This document shows, in pieces, positions 1-15,165 of a stretch of 64,000 bases of DNA. A program made the position numbers and the translations under genes. The first letter of the stretch is position 1. The number at the start of each line of letters is the position of its first letter. The notes under the pieces are model-generated. The model searched no databases. It saw nothing but the letters and a program-made list of their open reading frames with translations, and was not told the origin of the DNA. The stretch is from Ptiloglossa arizonensis (lineage: Eukaryota; Arthropoda; Insecta; Hymenoptera; Colletidae): assembly GCF_051014685.1 (NCBI RefSeq), contig NW_027479769.1, forward strand, positions 1 through 64,000, in the 5' to 3' direction.

Positions 1-3000
1 GTTATACGTTATGCGTTACACGTTATACGTTATACGTTATACGTTATACGTTATACGTTATACGTTATACGTTATACGTTATACGTTATACGTTATACGT
101 TATACGTTATACGTTATACGTTATACGTTATACGTTATACGTTATACGTTATACGTTATACGTTATACGTCATACGTTATAGGTTATTCGTAATACGTTA
201 TACGTGATACGTTATACGATATACGTTATACGTTATGCGTTATGCGTTCTTCGTTACACGTTATACGTAATTCGGTATGCGTTACACGTTATACGTTATA
301 CGTTATACATTATACGTTATACGTTATACGTTATACGTTATACGTTATACGTTATACGTTATACGTTATACGTTATACGTTATACGTTATACGTTATACG
401 TTATACGTTGTACGTTGTACATTGTACGTTACACGTTATACGTTATACGTTATACGTTATACGTTATACGTTATACGTTATACGTTATACGTTATGCGTT
501 ATACGTTATACGTTATACGTTATACGTTATACGTTATACGTTATACGTTATACGTTATACGTTATACGTTATACGTTATACGTTATACGTTATACGTTAT
601 ACGTTATACGTTATACGTTATACGTTATACGTTATACGATATACGTTGTACGTTATACGTTATACGTTATACGTTATTCGTTATACGTTATACGTTATAC
701 ATTACATGTTATACGTTATACGTTATACGTTATACGTTATACGTTATACGTTATACGTTATACGTTATACGTTATACGTTATACGTTATACGTTATACGT
801 TGTTCGTTATACGTTATACGTTATACGTTATTCGTTATACGTTATACGTTATACGTTATACGTCATAAGTTATACGTTATACGTTATACGTTATACGTTA
901 TACGTTATGCGTTATACGTCCTACGATATTCGTTATACGTTATACGTTATTAGTTATACGTTATACGTTATACGTTATACGTCATAGGTTATACGTTATA
1001 CGTTATGCGTTACACGTTATACGTTATACGTTATACGTTATACGTTATACGTTATACGTTATACGTTATACGTTATACGTTATACGTTATACGTTATACG
1101 TTATACGTTATACGTTATACGTTATACGTTATACGTTATACGTTATACGTTATACGTTATACGTCATACGTTATACGTTATACGTTATACGTTATACATT
1201 ATACGTTATACGATATACGTTATACGTTATGCGTTATGCGTTCTTCGTTACACGTTATACGTTATTCGGTATGCGTTACACGTTATACGTTATACGTTAT
1301 ACATTATACGTTATACGTTATACGTTATACGTTATACGTTATTCGTAATACGTTATACGTGATACGTTATACGTTGTACGTTATACGTTATACGTTATAC
1401 GTTATACGTTATACGTTATACGTTATACGTTATACGTTATACGTTATACGTTGTACGTTGTACGTTGTACGTTATACGTTATACGTTATACGTTATACGT
1501 TATACGTTATACGTTATACGTTACACGTTATACGTTATACGTTATTCGTTATACGTTATACCTTATACATTACATGTTATACGTTATACTTTATACGTTA
1601 TACGTTATACGTTATACGTTATACGTTATACGTTATACGTTATACGTTATACGTTGTTCGTTATACGTTATACGTTATACGTTATTCGTTATACGTTATA
1701 CGTTATACGTTATACGTCATAAGTTATACGTTATACGTTATACGTTATACGTTATACGTTATGCGTTATACGTCCTACGATATTCGTTATACGTTATACG
1801 TTATTAGTTATACGTTATACGTTATACGTTATACGTCACAGGTTATACGTTATACGTTATGCGTTACACGTTATACGTTATACGTTATACGTTATACGTT
1901 ATACGTTATACGTTATACGTTATACGTTATACGTTATACGTTATACGTTATACGTTATACGTTATACGTTATACGTTATACGTTATACGTTATACGTTAT
2001 ACGTTATACGATATACGTTGTACGTTATACGTTATACGTTATACGTTATTCGTTATACGTTATACGTTATACATTACATGTTATACGTTATACGTTATAC
2101 GTTATACGTTATACGTTATACGTTATACGTTATACGTTATACGTTATACGTTATACGTTATACGTTATGCGTTATACGTTATACGTTATACGTTATACGT
2201 TATACGTTATAAGTAATACGTTATACGTCATAGGTTATACGTTATACGTTATACATTATACGTTATACGTTATACGTTATACGTTATACGTTATGCGTTA
2301 TACGTTATACGTTATACGTTATACGTTATACGTTATACGTTATACGTTATACTTTATACGTTATACGTTATACGTTATACGTTATACGTTATACGTTATA
2401 CGTTATACGTTATACGTTATACGTTATACGATATACGTTACACGTTATACGTTATACGTTATACGTTATACGTTATACGTCATACGTTATACGTCATTCG
2501 TAATACGTTATACGTGATACGTTATACGTTGTACGTTATACGTTATACGTTATACGTTATACGTTATACGTTATACGTTATACGTTATACGTTATACGTT
2601 GTACGTTATACGTTATACGTTATACGTTATACGTTATTCGTTATACGTTATACGTTATACATTACATGTTTTACGTTATACGTTATACGTTATACGTTAT
2701 ACGTTATACGTTATACGTTATACGTTATACGTTATACGTTATACGTTATACGTCATACGTTATACGTTATTCGTAATACGTTATACGTGATACGTTATAC
2801 GTTGTACGTTATACGTTATACGATATACGTTATACGTTATACGTTATACGTTATACGTTATACGTTATACGTTGTACGTTGTACGTTGTACGTTATACGT
2901 TATACGTTATACGTTATACGTTATACGTTATACGTTATACGTTATACGTTATACGTTATACGTTATACGTTATACGTTATACGTTATACGTCATACGTTA

Positions 3001-4684
3001 TACGTTATACGTTATACGTTATACATTATACGTTATACGATTTACGTTATACGTTATGCGTTATACGTTGTACGTTATACGTTATACGTTATACGTCATA
3101 CGTTATACGTTATTCGTAATACGTTATACGTGATACGTTATACGTTGTACGTTATACGTTATACGTTATACGTTATAAGTTATACGTTATACGTCATAGG
3201 TTATACGTTATACGTTACACGTTATACGTTATTCGGTATGCGTTACAAGTTATACGTTATACGTTATACGTTATACGTTATACGTTATACGTTATACGTT
3301 ATACGTTATACGTTATACGTTATACGTTATACGTTATACGTTATACGTTATACGTTATACGTTATACGTTATACGTTATACGTTATACGTTATACGTTAT
3401 ACGTTATACGTTGTACGTTGTACGTTGTACCTTATACGTTATACGTTATACGTTATACGTTATACGTTATACATTACATGTTATACGTTATACGTTATAC
3501 GTTATACGTTATACGTTATACGTTATACGTTATGCGTTATACGTTATACGTTATAGGTTATACGTTATACGTTATACGTTATACGTTATACGTTATACGT
3601 TATACGTTATACGTTATACGTTATACGTTATACGTTATACGTTATACGTTATACGTTATACGTTATACGTTATACGTTGTACGTTATACGTTATACGTTA
3701 TACGTTATTCGTTATACGTTATACGTTATACATTACATGTTATACGTTATACGTTATACGTTATACGTTATACTTTATACGTTATACGTTATACGTTATA
3801 CGTTATACGTTATACGTTGTTCGTTATACGTTATACGTTATACGTTATTCGTTATACGTTATACGTTATACGTTATACGTCATAAGTTATACGTTATACG
3901 TTATACGTTATACGTTATACGTTATACGTTATACGTTATGCGTTATACGTCCTACGATATTCGTTATACGTTATACGTTATTAGTTATACGTTATACGTT
4001 ATACGTTATACGTCATAGGTTATACGTTATACGTTATGCGTTATACGTTATACGTTATACGTTATACGTTATACGTTATACGTTATACGTTATACGTTAT
4101 ACGTTATACGTTATACGTTATACGTTATACGTTATACGTTATACGTTATACGTTATACGTTATACGTTATACGTTATACGTTATACGTTATACGTTATAC
4201 GTTATACGTTATACGTTATACGTTATACGTTATACGTTATACGTTATACGTTATACATTATACGTTATACGTTATACGTTATACGTTATACGTTATTCGT
4301 TATACGTTATACGTTATACGTTATACGTCATACGTTATACGTCATTCGTAATACGTTATACGTGATACATTATACGTTGTACGTTATACGTTATACGTTA
4401 TACGTTATACGTTATACGTTATACGTTATACGTTATACGTTATACGTTATACGTTATCCGTTATACGTTATACGTTATACGTTATACGTTATACGTTATA
4501 CGTTATACGTTATACGTTATACGTTATACGTTATACGTTATACGTTATACGTTATACGTTATACGTTATACGTTATTCGTTATACGTTATACGTTATACA
4601 TTACATGTTATACGTTATACGTTATACGTTATACGTTATACGTTATACGTTATACGTTATACGTTATACGTTATACGTTATACG

Positions 4685-4764
4685 TTATGCGTTATACGTT
4701 ATGCGTTATACGTTATGCGTTATACGTTATGCGTTATACGTCATGCGTTATACGTTATGCGTTA
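4685..4764. repeat. 14-bp dimer block TTATGCG/TTATACG
   Basis: The heptamers TTATGCG and TTATACG alternate strictly for about 80 bp, with one TCATGCG variant, making a 14-bp higher-order unit. Comparable blocks occur near 50206-50333, 58912-59006 and 59471-59564. Confidence 0.8.
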
Positions 4765-7700
4765 TACGTTATACGTTATACGTTATACGTTATACGTGAT
4801 ACTTTCTACGTTGTACGTTATACGTTCTACGTTGTACGTTATACGTTATACGTTATACGTTATAAGTTATACGTTATACGTCATAGGTTATACGTTATAC
4901 GTTATACGTTATACGTTATACGTTATACGTTATACGTTATACGTTATACGTTATACGTTATGCGTTATACGTTATACGTTATACGTTATACATTACATGT
5001 TATACGTTATACGTTATAAGTTATACGTTATACGTTATACGTTATACGTTATACGTTATACGTTATACGTTATACGTCATACGTTATACGTTATTCGTAA
5101 TACGTTATACGTGATTCGTTATACGTTGTAGGTTATACGTTATTCGTTATACGTTATACGTTATACGATATACGTTATACGTTATACGTTATACGTTATA
5201 CGTTATACGTTATACGTTATACGTCATAAGTTATACGTTATACGTTATACGTTATACGTTATACGTTATACGTTATACGTTATACGTTATACGTTATACG
5301 TTATACGTTATACGTTATACGTTATACGTTATACGTTATACGTTATACGTTATACGTTATACGTTATTCGTTATACGTTATACGTTATACATTACATGTT
5401 ATACGTTATACGTTATACGTTATACGATATACGTTATACGTTATGCGTTATGCGTTCTTCGATACACGTTATACGTAATTCGGTATGCGTTACACGTTAT
5501 ACGTTATACGTTATACGTTATACGTTATACGTTATACGTTATACGTTATACGTTATACGTTATACGTTATACGTTATACGTTATACGTTATACGTTATAC
5601 GTTATACGTTATACGTTGTACGTTGTACGTTGTACGTTATACGTTATACGTTATACGTTATACGTTATACGTTATACGTTATACGTTATACGTTATACGT
5701 TTATACGTTATACGTTATTCGTAATACGTTATACGTGATACGTTATACGTTATACGTTATACATTATACGTTATACGATATACGTTACATGTTATACGTT
5801 ATACGTTATACGTTATACGTTATACGTTATACGTTATTCGTTATACGTTATACGTTATACGTTATTCGTCATAAGTTATACGTTATACGTTATACGTTAT
5901 ACGTTATACGTTATGCGTTATAGGTCCTACGATATTCGTTATACGTCATACGTTATTAGTTATACGTTATACGTTATACGTTATACGTCATAGGTTATAC
6001 GTTATACGTTATACGTTATACGTTATACGTTATTCGTAATACGTTATACGTGATACGTTATACGTTATACGTTATACATTATACGTTATACGATATACGT
6101 TACATGTTATACGTTATACGTTATACGTTATACGTTATACGTTATACGTTATACGTTATACGTTGTACGTTGTACGTTATACGTTATACGTTATACGTTA
6201 TACGTTATTCGTTATACGTTATACGTTATACATTTCATGTTTTACGTTATACGTTATACGTTATACGTTATACGTTATGCGTTATGCGTTCTTCGATACA
6301 CGTTATACGTAATTCGGTATGCGTTACACGTTATACGTTATACGTTATACGTTATACGTTATACGTTATACGTTATACGTTATACGTTATACGTTATACG
6401 TTATACGTTATACGTTATACGTTATACGTTATACGTTATACGTTATACGTTGTACGTTGTACGTTGTACGTTATACGTTATACGTTATACGTTATACGTT
6501 ATACGTTATACGTTATACGTTATACGTTATACGTTATAAGTTATACGTTATACGTCATAGGTTATACGTTATACGTTATACGTTATACGTTATACGTTAT
6601 ACGTTATACGTTATACGTTATACGTTATACGTTATGCGTTATACGTTATACGTTATACGTTATACATTACATGTTATACGTCATACGTTATACGTTATAC
6701 GTTATACGTTATACGTTATACGTTATACGTTATACGTTATACGTTATACGTTATACGTTATACGTTATACGTTATACATTATACGTCATACGTTATACGT
6801 TATTCGTAATACGTTATACGTGATACGTTATACGTTGTACGTTATACGTTATACGTTATACGTTATACGTTATACGTTATACGTTATACGTTATACGTTA
6901 TACGTTATACGTTATACGTTGTACGTTATACGTTATACGTTATACGTTATACGTTATTCGTTATACGTTATACGTTATACATTTCATGTTTTACGTTATA
7001 CGTTATACGTTATACGTTATACGTTATACGTTATACGTTATACGTCATACGTTATACGTTATTCGTAATACGTTATACGTGATACGTTATACGTTGTACG
7101 TTATACGTTATACGTTATACGTTATACGTTATACGTTATACGTTATACGTTATACGTTATACGTTATACGTTGTACGTTGTACGTTTTACGTTATACGTT
7201 ATACGTTATACGTTATACGTTATACGTTATACGTTATACCTTATACGTTATACGTTATGCGTTATACGTTATACGTTATACGTTATACGTCATACGTTAT
7301 ACGTTATACGTTATACGTTATACATTATACGTTATACGATATACGTTATACGTTATGCGTTATGCGTTCTTCGATACACGTTATACGTAATTCGGTATGC
7401 GTTACACGTTATACGTTATACGTTATACGTTATACGTTATACGTTATACGTTATACGTTATACGTTATACGTTATACGTTATACGTTATACGTTATACGT
7501 TATACGTTATACGTTATACGTTATACGTTGTACGTTGTACGTTGTACGTTATACGTTATACGTTATACGTTATACGTTATACGTTATACGTTATACGTTA
7601 TACGTTATACGTTATACGTTATACGTTATTCGTAATACGTTATACGTGATACGTTATACGTTATACGTTATACATTATACGTTATACGATATACGTTACA

Positions 7701-8739
7701 TGTTATACGTTATACGTTATACGTTATACGTTATACGTTATACGTTATTCGTTATACGTTATACGTTATACGTTATTCGTCATAAGTTATACGTTATACG
7801 TTATACGTTATACGTTATACGTTATGCGTTATAGGTCCTACGATATTCGTTATACGTCATACGTTATTAGTTATACGTTATACGTTATACGTTATACGTC
7901 ATAGGTTATACGTTATACGTTATACGTTATACGTTATACGTTATTCGTAATACGTTATACGTGATACGTTATACGTTATACGTTATACATTATACGTTAT
8001 ACGATATACGTTACATGTTATACGTTATACGTTATACGTTATACGTTATACGTTATACGTTATACGTTATACGTTGTACGTTGTACGTTATACGTTATAC
8101 GTTATACGTTATACGTTATACGTTATACGTTATACGTTATACGTTATACGTCATACGTTATACGTTATACGTTATACGTTATACATTATACGTTATACGA
8201 TATACGTTATACGTTATGCGTTATGCGTTCTTCGTTACACGTTATACGTTATTCGGTATACGTTATACGTTATACGTTATACGTTATACGTTATACGTCA
8301 TACGTTATACGTTATTCGTAATACGTTATACGTGATTCGTTATACGTTGTAGGTTATACGTTATTCGTTATACGTTATACGTCATAAGTTATGCGTTATA
8401 CGTTATACGTTATACGTTATACGTTATGCGTTATACGTCCTACGATATTCGTTATACGTTATACGTTATTAGTTATACGTTATACGTTATACGTTATACG
8501 TCATAGGTTATACGTTATACGTTATGCGTTACACGTTATACGTTATACGTTATACGTTATACGTTATACGTTATACGTTATACGTTATACGTTATACGTT
8601 ATACGTTATACGTTATACGTTATACGTTATACGTTATACGTTATACGTTATACGTTATACGTTATACGTTATACGTTATACGTTATACGTTATACGTTAT
8701 ACGTTATACGTTATACGTTATACGTTATACGTTATACGT

Positions 8740-11700
8740 TATACGTTATTCGTTATACGTTATACGTTATACATTACATGTTTTACGTTATACGTTATAC
8801 GTTATACGTTATACGTTATACGTTATACGTTATACGTTATACGTTATGCGTTATACGTTATACGTTATACGTTATACGTTATACGTTATACGTTATATGT
8901 TATACGTTATACGTTATACGTTATACGTTATACGTTATACGTTATTCGTTATACGTTATACGTTATACATTACATGTTATACGTTATACGTTATACGTTA
9001 TACGTTATACGTTATACGTTATACGTTATACGTTATACGTTATACGTTATACGTTATACGTTATACGTTATACGTTATACGTTATACGTTGTACGTTATA
9101 CGTTATACGTTATACGTTATACGTTATACGTTATACGTTATACGTTATACATTACATGTTTTACGTTATACGTTATACGTTATACGTTATACGTTATACG
9201 TTATACGTTATACGTTATACGTTATACGTTATACGTTATACGTTATACGTTATACGTTATACGTCATACGTTATACGTTATTCGTAATACGTTATACGTG
9301 ATACGTTATACGTTGTACGTTATACGTTATACGTTATACGTTATACGTCATACGTTATACGTTATACGTTATACGTTATACGTTGTACGTTATACGTTAT
9401 ACGTTATACGTTATACGTTATTCGTTATACGTTATACGTTATACATTACATGTTTTACGTTATACGTTATACGTTATACGTTATACGTTATACGTTATAC
9501 GTTATACGTTATACGTTATACGTTATACGTTATACGTTATACGTTATACGTTATACGTTATACGTTGTACGTTGTACGTTGTACGTTATACGTTATACGT
9601 TATACGTTATACGTTATACGTTATACGTTATACGTTACACGTTATACGTTATACGTTATTCGTTATACGTTATACCTTATACATTACATGTTATACGTTA
9701 TACGTTATACGTTATACGTTATACGTTATACGTTATACGTTATACGTTATACGTTATACGTTATACGTTGTTCGTTATACGTTATACGTTATACGTTATT
9801 CGTTATACGTTATACGTTATACGTTATACGTCATAAGTTATACGTTATACGTTATACGTTATACGTTATACGTTATACGTTATGCGTTATACGTCCTACG
9901 ATATTCGTTATACGTTATACGTTATTAGTTATACGTTATACGTTATACGTTATACGTCATAGGTTATACGTTATACGTTATGCGTTACACGTTATACGTT
10001 ATACGTTATACGTTATACGTTATACGTTATACGTTATACGTTATACGTTATACGTTATACGTTATACGTTATACGTTATACGTTATACGTTATACGTTAT
10101 ACGTTATACGTTATACGTTATACGTTATACGTTATACGTCATACGTTATACGTTATTCGTAATACGTTATACGTGATACGTTATACGTTGTACGTTATAC
10201 GTTATACGTTATACGTTATACGTTATACGTTATACGTTATACGTTATACGTTATACGTTATACGTTGTACGTTATACGTTATACGTTATACGTTATACGT
10301 TATTCGTTATACGTTATACGTTATACATTTCATGTTTTACGTTATACGTTATACGTTATACGTTATACGTTATACGTTACACGTTATACGTTATACGTTA
10401 TACGTTATACGTTATACGTTATACGTCATACGTTATACGTTATTCGTAATACGTTATACGTGATACGTTATACGTTGTACGTTATACGTTATACGTTATA
10501 CGTTATACGTTATACGTTATACGTTATACGTTATACGTTATACGTTGTACGTTGTACGTTTTACGTTATACGTTATACGTTATACGTTATACGTTATACG
10601 TTATACGTTATACCTTATACGTTATACGTTATACGTTATACGTTATACGTTATACGTCATACGTCATACGTTATACGTTATACGTTATACGTTATACATT
10701 ATACGTTATACGATATACGTTATACGTTATGCGTTATGCGTTCTTCGTTACACGTTATACGTAATTCGGTATGCGTTACACGTTATACGTTATACGTTAT
10801 ACGTTATACGTTATACGTTATACGTTATACGTTATACGTTATACGTTATACGTTATACGTTATACGTTATACGTTATACGTTATACGTTGTACGTTGTAC
10901 GTTGTACGTTATACGTTATACGTTATACGTTATACGTTATACGTTATATGTTATACGTTATACGTTATACGTTATACGTTATACGTTATACGTTATACGT
11001 TATACGTTATACGTTGTACGTTATACGTTATACGTTATACGTTATTCGTTATACGTTATACCTTATACATTACATGTTATACGTTATACGTTATACGTTA
11101 TACGTTATACGTTATACGTTATACGTTATACGTTATACGTTATACGTTGTTCGTTATACGTTATACGTTATACGTTATTCGTTATACGTTATACGTTATA
11201 CGTTATACGTCATAAGTTATACGTTATACGTTATACGTTATACGTTATACGTTATGCGTTATACGTCCTACGATATTCGTTATACGTTATACGTTATTAG
11301 TTATACGTTATACGTTGTACGTTGTACGTTGTACGTTATACGTTATACGTTATACGTTATACGTTATACGTTATACGTTATACGTTATACGTTATACGTC
11401 ATACGTTATACGTTATACGTTATACGTTATACATTATACGTTATACGATATACGTTATACGTTATGCGTTATGCGTTCTTCGTTACACGTTATACGTTAT
11501 TCGGTATGCGTTACACGTTATACGTTATACGTTATACATTATACGTTATACGTTATACGTTATACGTTATACGTTATACGTTATACGTTATACGTTATAC
11601 GTTATACGTTATACGTTATACGTTATACGTTATACGTTGTACGTTGTACATTGTACGTTACACGTTATACGTTATACGTTATACGTTATACGTTATACGT

Positions 11701-12488
11701 TATACGTTATACGTTATACGTTATGCGTTATACGTTATACGTTATACGTTATACGTTATACGTTATACGTTATACGTTATACGTTATACGTTATACGTTA
11801 TACGTTATACGTTATACGTTATACGTTATACGTTATACGTTATACGTTATACGTTATACGTTATACGATATACGTTGTACGTTATACGTTATACGTTATA
11901 CGTTATTCGTTATACGTTATACGTTATACGTTATACATTACATGTTATACGTTATACGTTATACGTTATACGTTATACGTTATACGTTATACGTTATACG
12001 TTATACGTTATACGTTGTTCGTTATACGTTATACGTTATACGTTATTCGTTATACGTTATACGTTATACGTTATTCGTCATAAGTTATACGTTATACGTT
12101 ATACGTTATACGTTATACGTTATGCGTTATAGGTCCTACGATATTCGTTATACGTCATACGTTATTAGTTATACGTTATACGTTATACGTTATACGTCAT
12201 AGGTTATACGTTATACGTTATGCGTTATACGTTATACGTTATACGTTATACGTTATACGTTATACGTTATACGTTATACGTTATACGTTATACGTTATAC
12301 GTTGTACGTTATACGTTATACGTTATACGTTATTCGTTATACGTTATACGTTATACATTACATGTTATACGTTATACGTTATACGTTATACGTTATACGT
12401 TATACGTTATACGTTATACGTTATTCGTTATACGTTATACGTTATACATTACATGTTATACGTTATACGTTATACGTTATACGTTATA
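8740..12488. repeat. Segmental duplication, copy 1 (partner 15166-18914)
   Basis: The order of variant heptamers here recurs 6,426 bp downstream, an exact multiple of 7. The match covers about 3.75 kb, including three ATTTCATG/ATTACATG cassettes, the AATTCGGTATGCG cassette and the TTGTACG triplets. Left of about 8740 the two copies differ; at 12489 copy 1 enters a zone of register breaks that copy 2 lacks. Similarity then continues with the offset stepping to 6433, 6447 and 6461 bp, all whole heptamers, until about 14600/21060. Confidence 0.75.
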
Positions 12489-12556
12489 CGTTACGTTATA
12501 CGTTATACGTTATACGTTTTTATACGTTATACGTATACTTATACGTTATACGTTTA
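12489..12556. repeat. Cluster of register breaks in the satellite
   Basis: Within about 70 bp the 7-bp register is broken at least four times: TTACGTTATACG (units shortened), CGTTTTTATACG (extra T bases), CGTATACTTATACG and CGTTTACACG. Elsewhere in the arrays single-base register changes are rare, for example one extra T at about 5700 and the recurrent 8-mer of domain II. The cluster lies exactly where the 6.4-kb duplicate loses similarity. It is either a rearrangement joint or a patch of poor consensus. Confidence 0.7.
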
Positions 12557-15165
12557 CACGTTATACGTTATACGTTATACGTTATACGTTATACGTTATA
12601 CGTTATACGTTATACGTTATACGTTATACGTTATACGTTATACGTTATACGTTATACGTTATACGTTATACGTTGTACGTTGTACGTTGTACCTTATACG
12701 TTATACGTTATACGTTATACGTTATACGTTATACATTACATGTTATACGTTATACGTTATACGTTATACGTTATACGTTATACGTTATACGTTATGCGTT
12801 ATACGTTATACGTTATACGTTATACGTTATACGTTATACGTTATACGTTATACGTTATACGTTATACGTTATACGTTATACGTTATACGTTATACGTTAT
12901 ACGTTATACGTTATACGTTATACGTTATACGTTGTACGTTATACGTTATACGTTATACGTTATTCGTTATACGTTATACGTTATACATTACATGTTATAC
13001 GTTATACGTTATACGTTATACGTTATACTTTATACGTTATACGTTATACGTTATACGTTATACGTTATACGTTGTTCGTTATACGTTATACGTTATACGT
13101 TATTCGTTATACGTTATACGTTATACGTTATACGTCATAAGTTATACGTTATACGTTATACGTTATACGTTATACGTTATACGTTATGTGTTATACGTCC
13201 TAGGATATTCGTTATACGTTATACGTTATTAGTTATACGTTATACGTTATACGTTATACGTCATAGGTTATACGTTATACGTTATGCGTTATACGTTATA
13301 CGTTATACGTTATACGTTATACGTTATACGTTATACGTTATACGTTATACGTTATACGTTATACGTTATACGTTATACGTTATACGTTATACGTTATACG
13401 TTATACGTTATACGTTATACGTTATACGTTATACGTTATACGTTATACGTTATACGTTATACGTTATACGTTATACGTTATACGTTATACGTTATACGTT
13501 ATTCGTTATACGTTATACGTTATACGTTATACGTCATACGTTATACGTCATTCGTAATACGTTATACGTGATACATTATACGTTGTACGTTATACGTTAT
13601 ACGTTATACGTTATACGTTATACGTTATACGTTATACGTTATACGTTATACGTTATACGTTATACGTTATACGTTATACGTTATACGTTATACGTTATAC
13701 GTTATACGTTATACGTTATACGTTATACGTCATACGTTATACGTCATTCGTAATACGTTATACGTGATACATTATACGTTGTACGTTATACGTTATACGT
13801 TATACGTTATACGTTATACGTTATACGTTATACGTTATACGTTATACGTTATACGTTATACGTTATACGTTATACGTTATACGTTATACGTTGTACGTTG
13901 TACATTGTACGTTACACGTTATACGTTATACGTTATACGTTATACGTTATACGTTATACGTTATACGTTATACGTTATGCGTTATACGTTATACGTTATA
14001 CGTTATACGTTATACGCTATACGTTATACGTTATACGTTATACGTTATACGTTATACGTTATACGTTATACGTTATACGTTATACGTTATACGTTATACG
14101 TTATACGTTATACGTTATACGATATACGTTGTACGTTATACGTTATACGTTATACGTTATTCGTTATACGTTATACGTTATACGTTATACATTACATGTT
14201 ATACGTTATACGTTATACGTTATACGTTATACGTTATACGTTATACGTTATACGTTATACGTTATACGTTGTTCGTTATACGTTATACGTTATACGTTAT
14301 TCGTTATACGTTATACGTTATACGTTATTCGTCATAAGTTATACGTTATACGTTATACGTTATACGTTATACGTTATGCGTTATAGGTCCTACGATATTC
14401 GTTATACGTCATACGTTATTAGTTATACGTTATACGTTATACGTTATACGTCATAGGTTATACGTTATACGTTATGCGTTATACGTTATACGTTATACGT
14501 TATACGTTATACGTTATACGTTATACGTTATACGTTATACGTTATACGTTATACGTTGTACGTTATACGTTATACGTTATACGTTATTCGTTATACGTTA
14601 TACGTTATACATTACATGTTATACGTTATACGTTATACGTTATACGTTATACTTTATACGTTATACGTTATACGTTATACGTTATACGTTATACGTTATA
14701 CGTTGTTCGTTATACGTTATACGTTATACGTTATAAGTTATACGTTATACGTCATAGGTTATACGTTATACGTTACACGTTATACGTTATTCGGTATGCG
14801 TTACAAGTTATACGTTATACGTTATACGTTATACGTTCTACGTTATACGTTATACGTTATACGTTATACGTTATACGTTATACGTTATACGTTATACGTT
14901 ATACGTTATACGTTATACGTTATACGTTATACGTTATACGTCATACGTTATACGTTATTCGTAATACGTTATACGTTATACGTTATACGTTATACGTTAT
15001 ACGTTATACGTTATACGTCATACGTTATACGTTATTCGTAATACGTTATACGTGATACGTTATACGTTGTACGTTATACGTTATACGTTATACGTTATAC
15101 GTTATACGTTATACGTTATACGTTATACGTTATACGTTGTACGTTATACGTTATACGTTATACGT

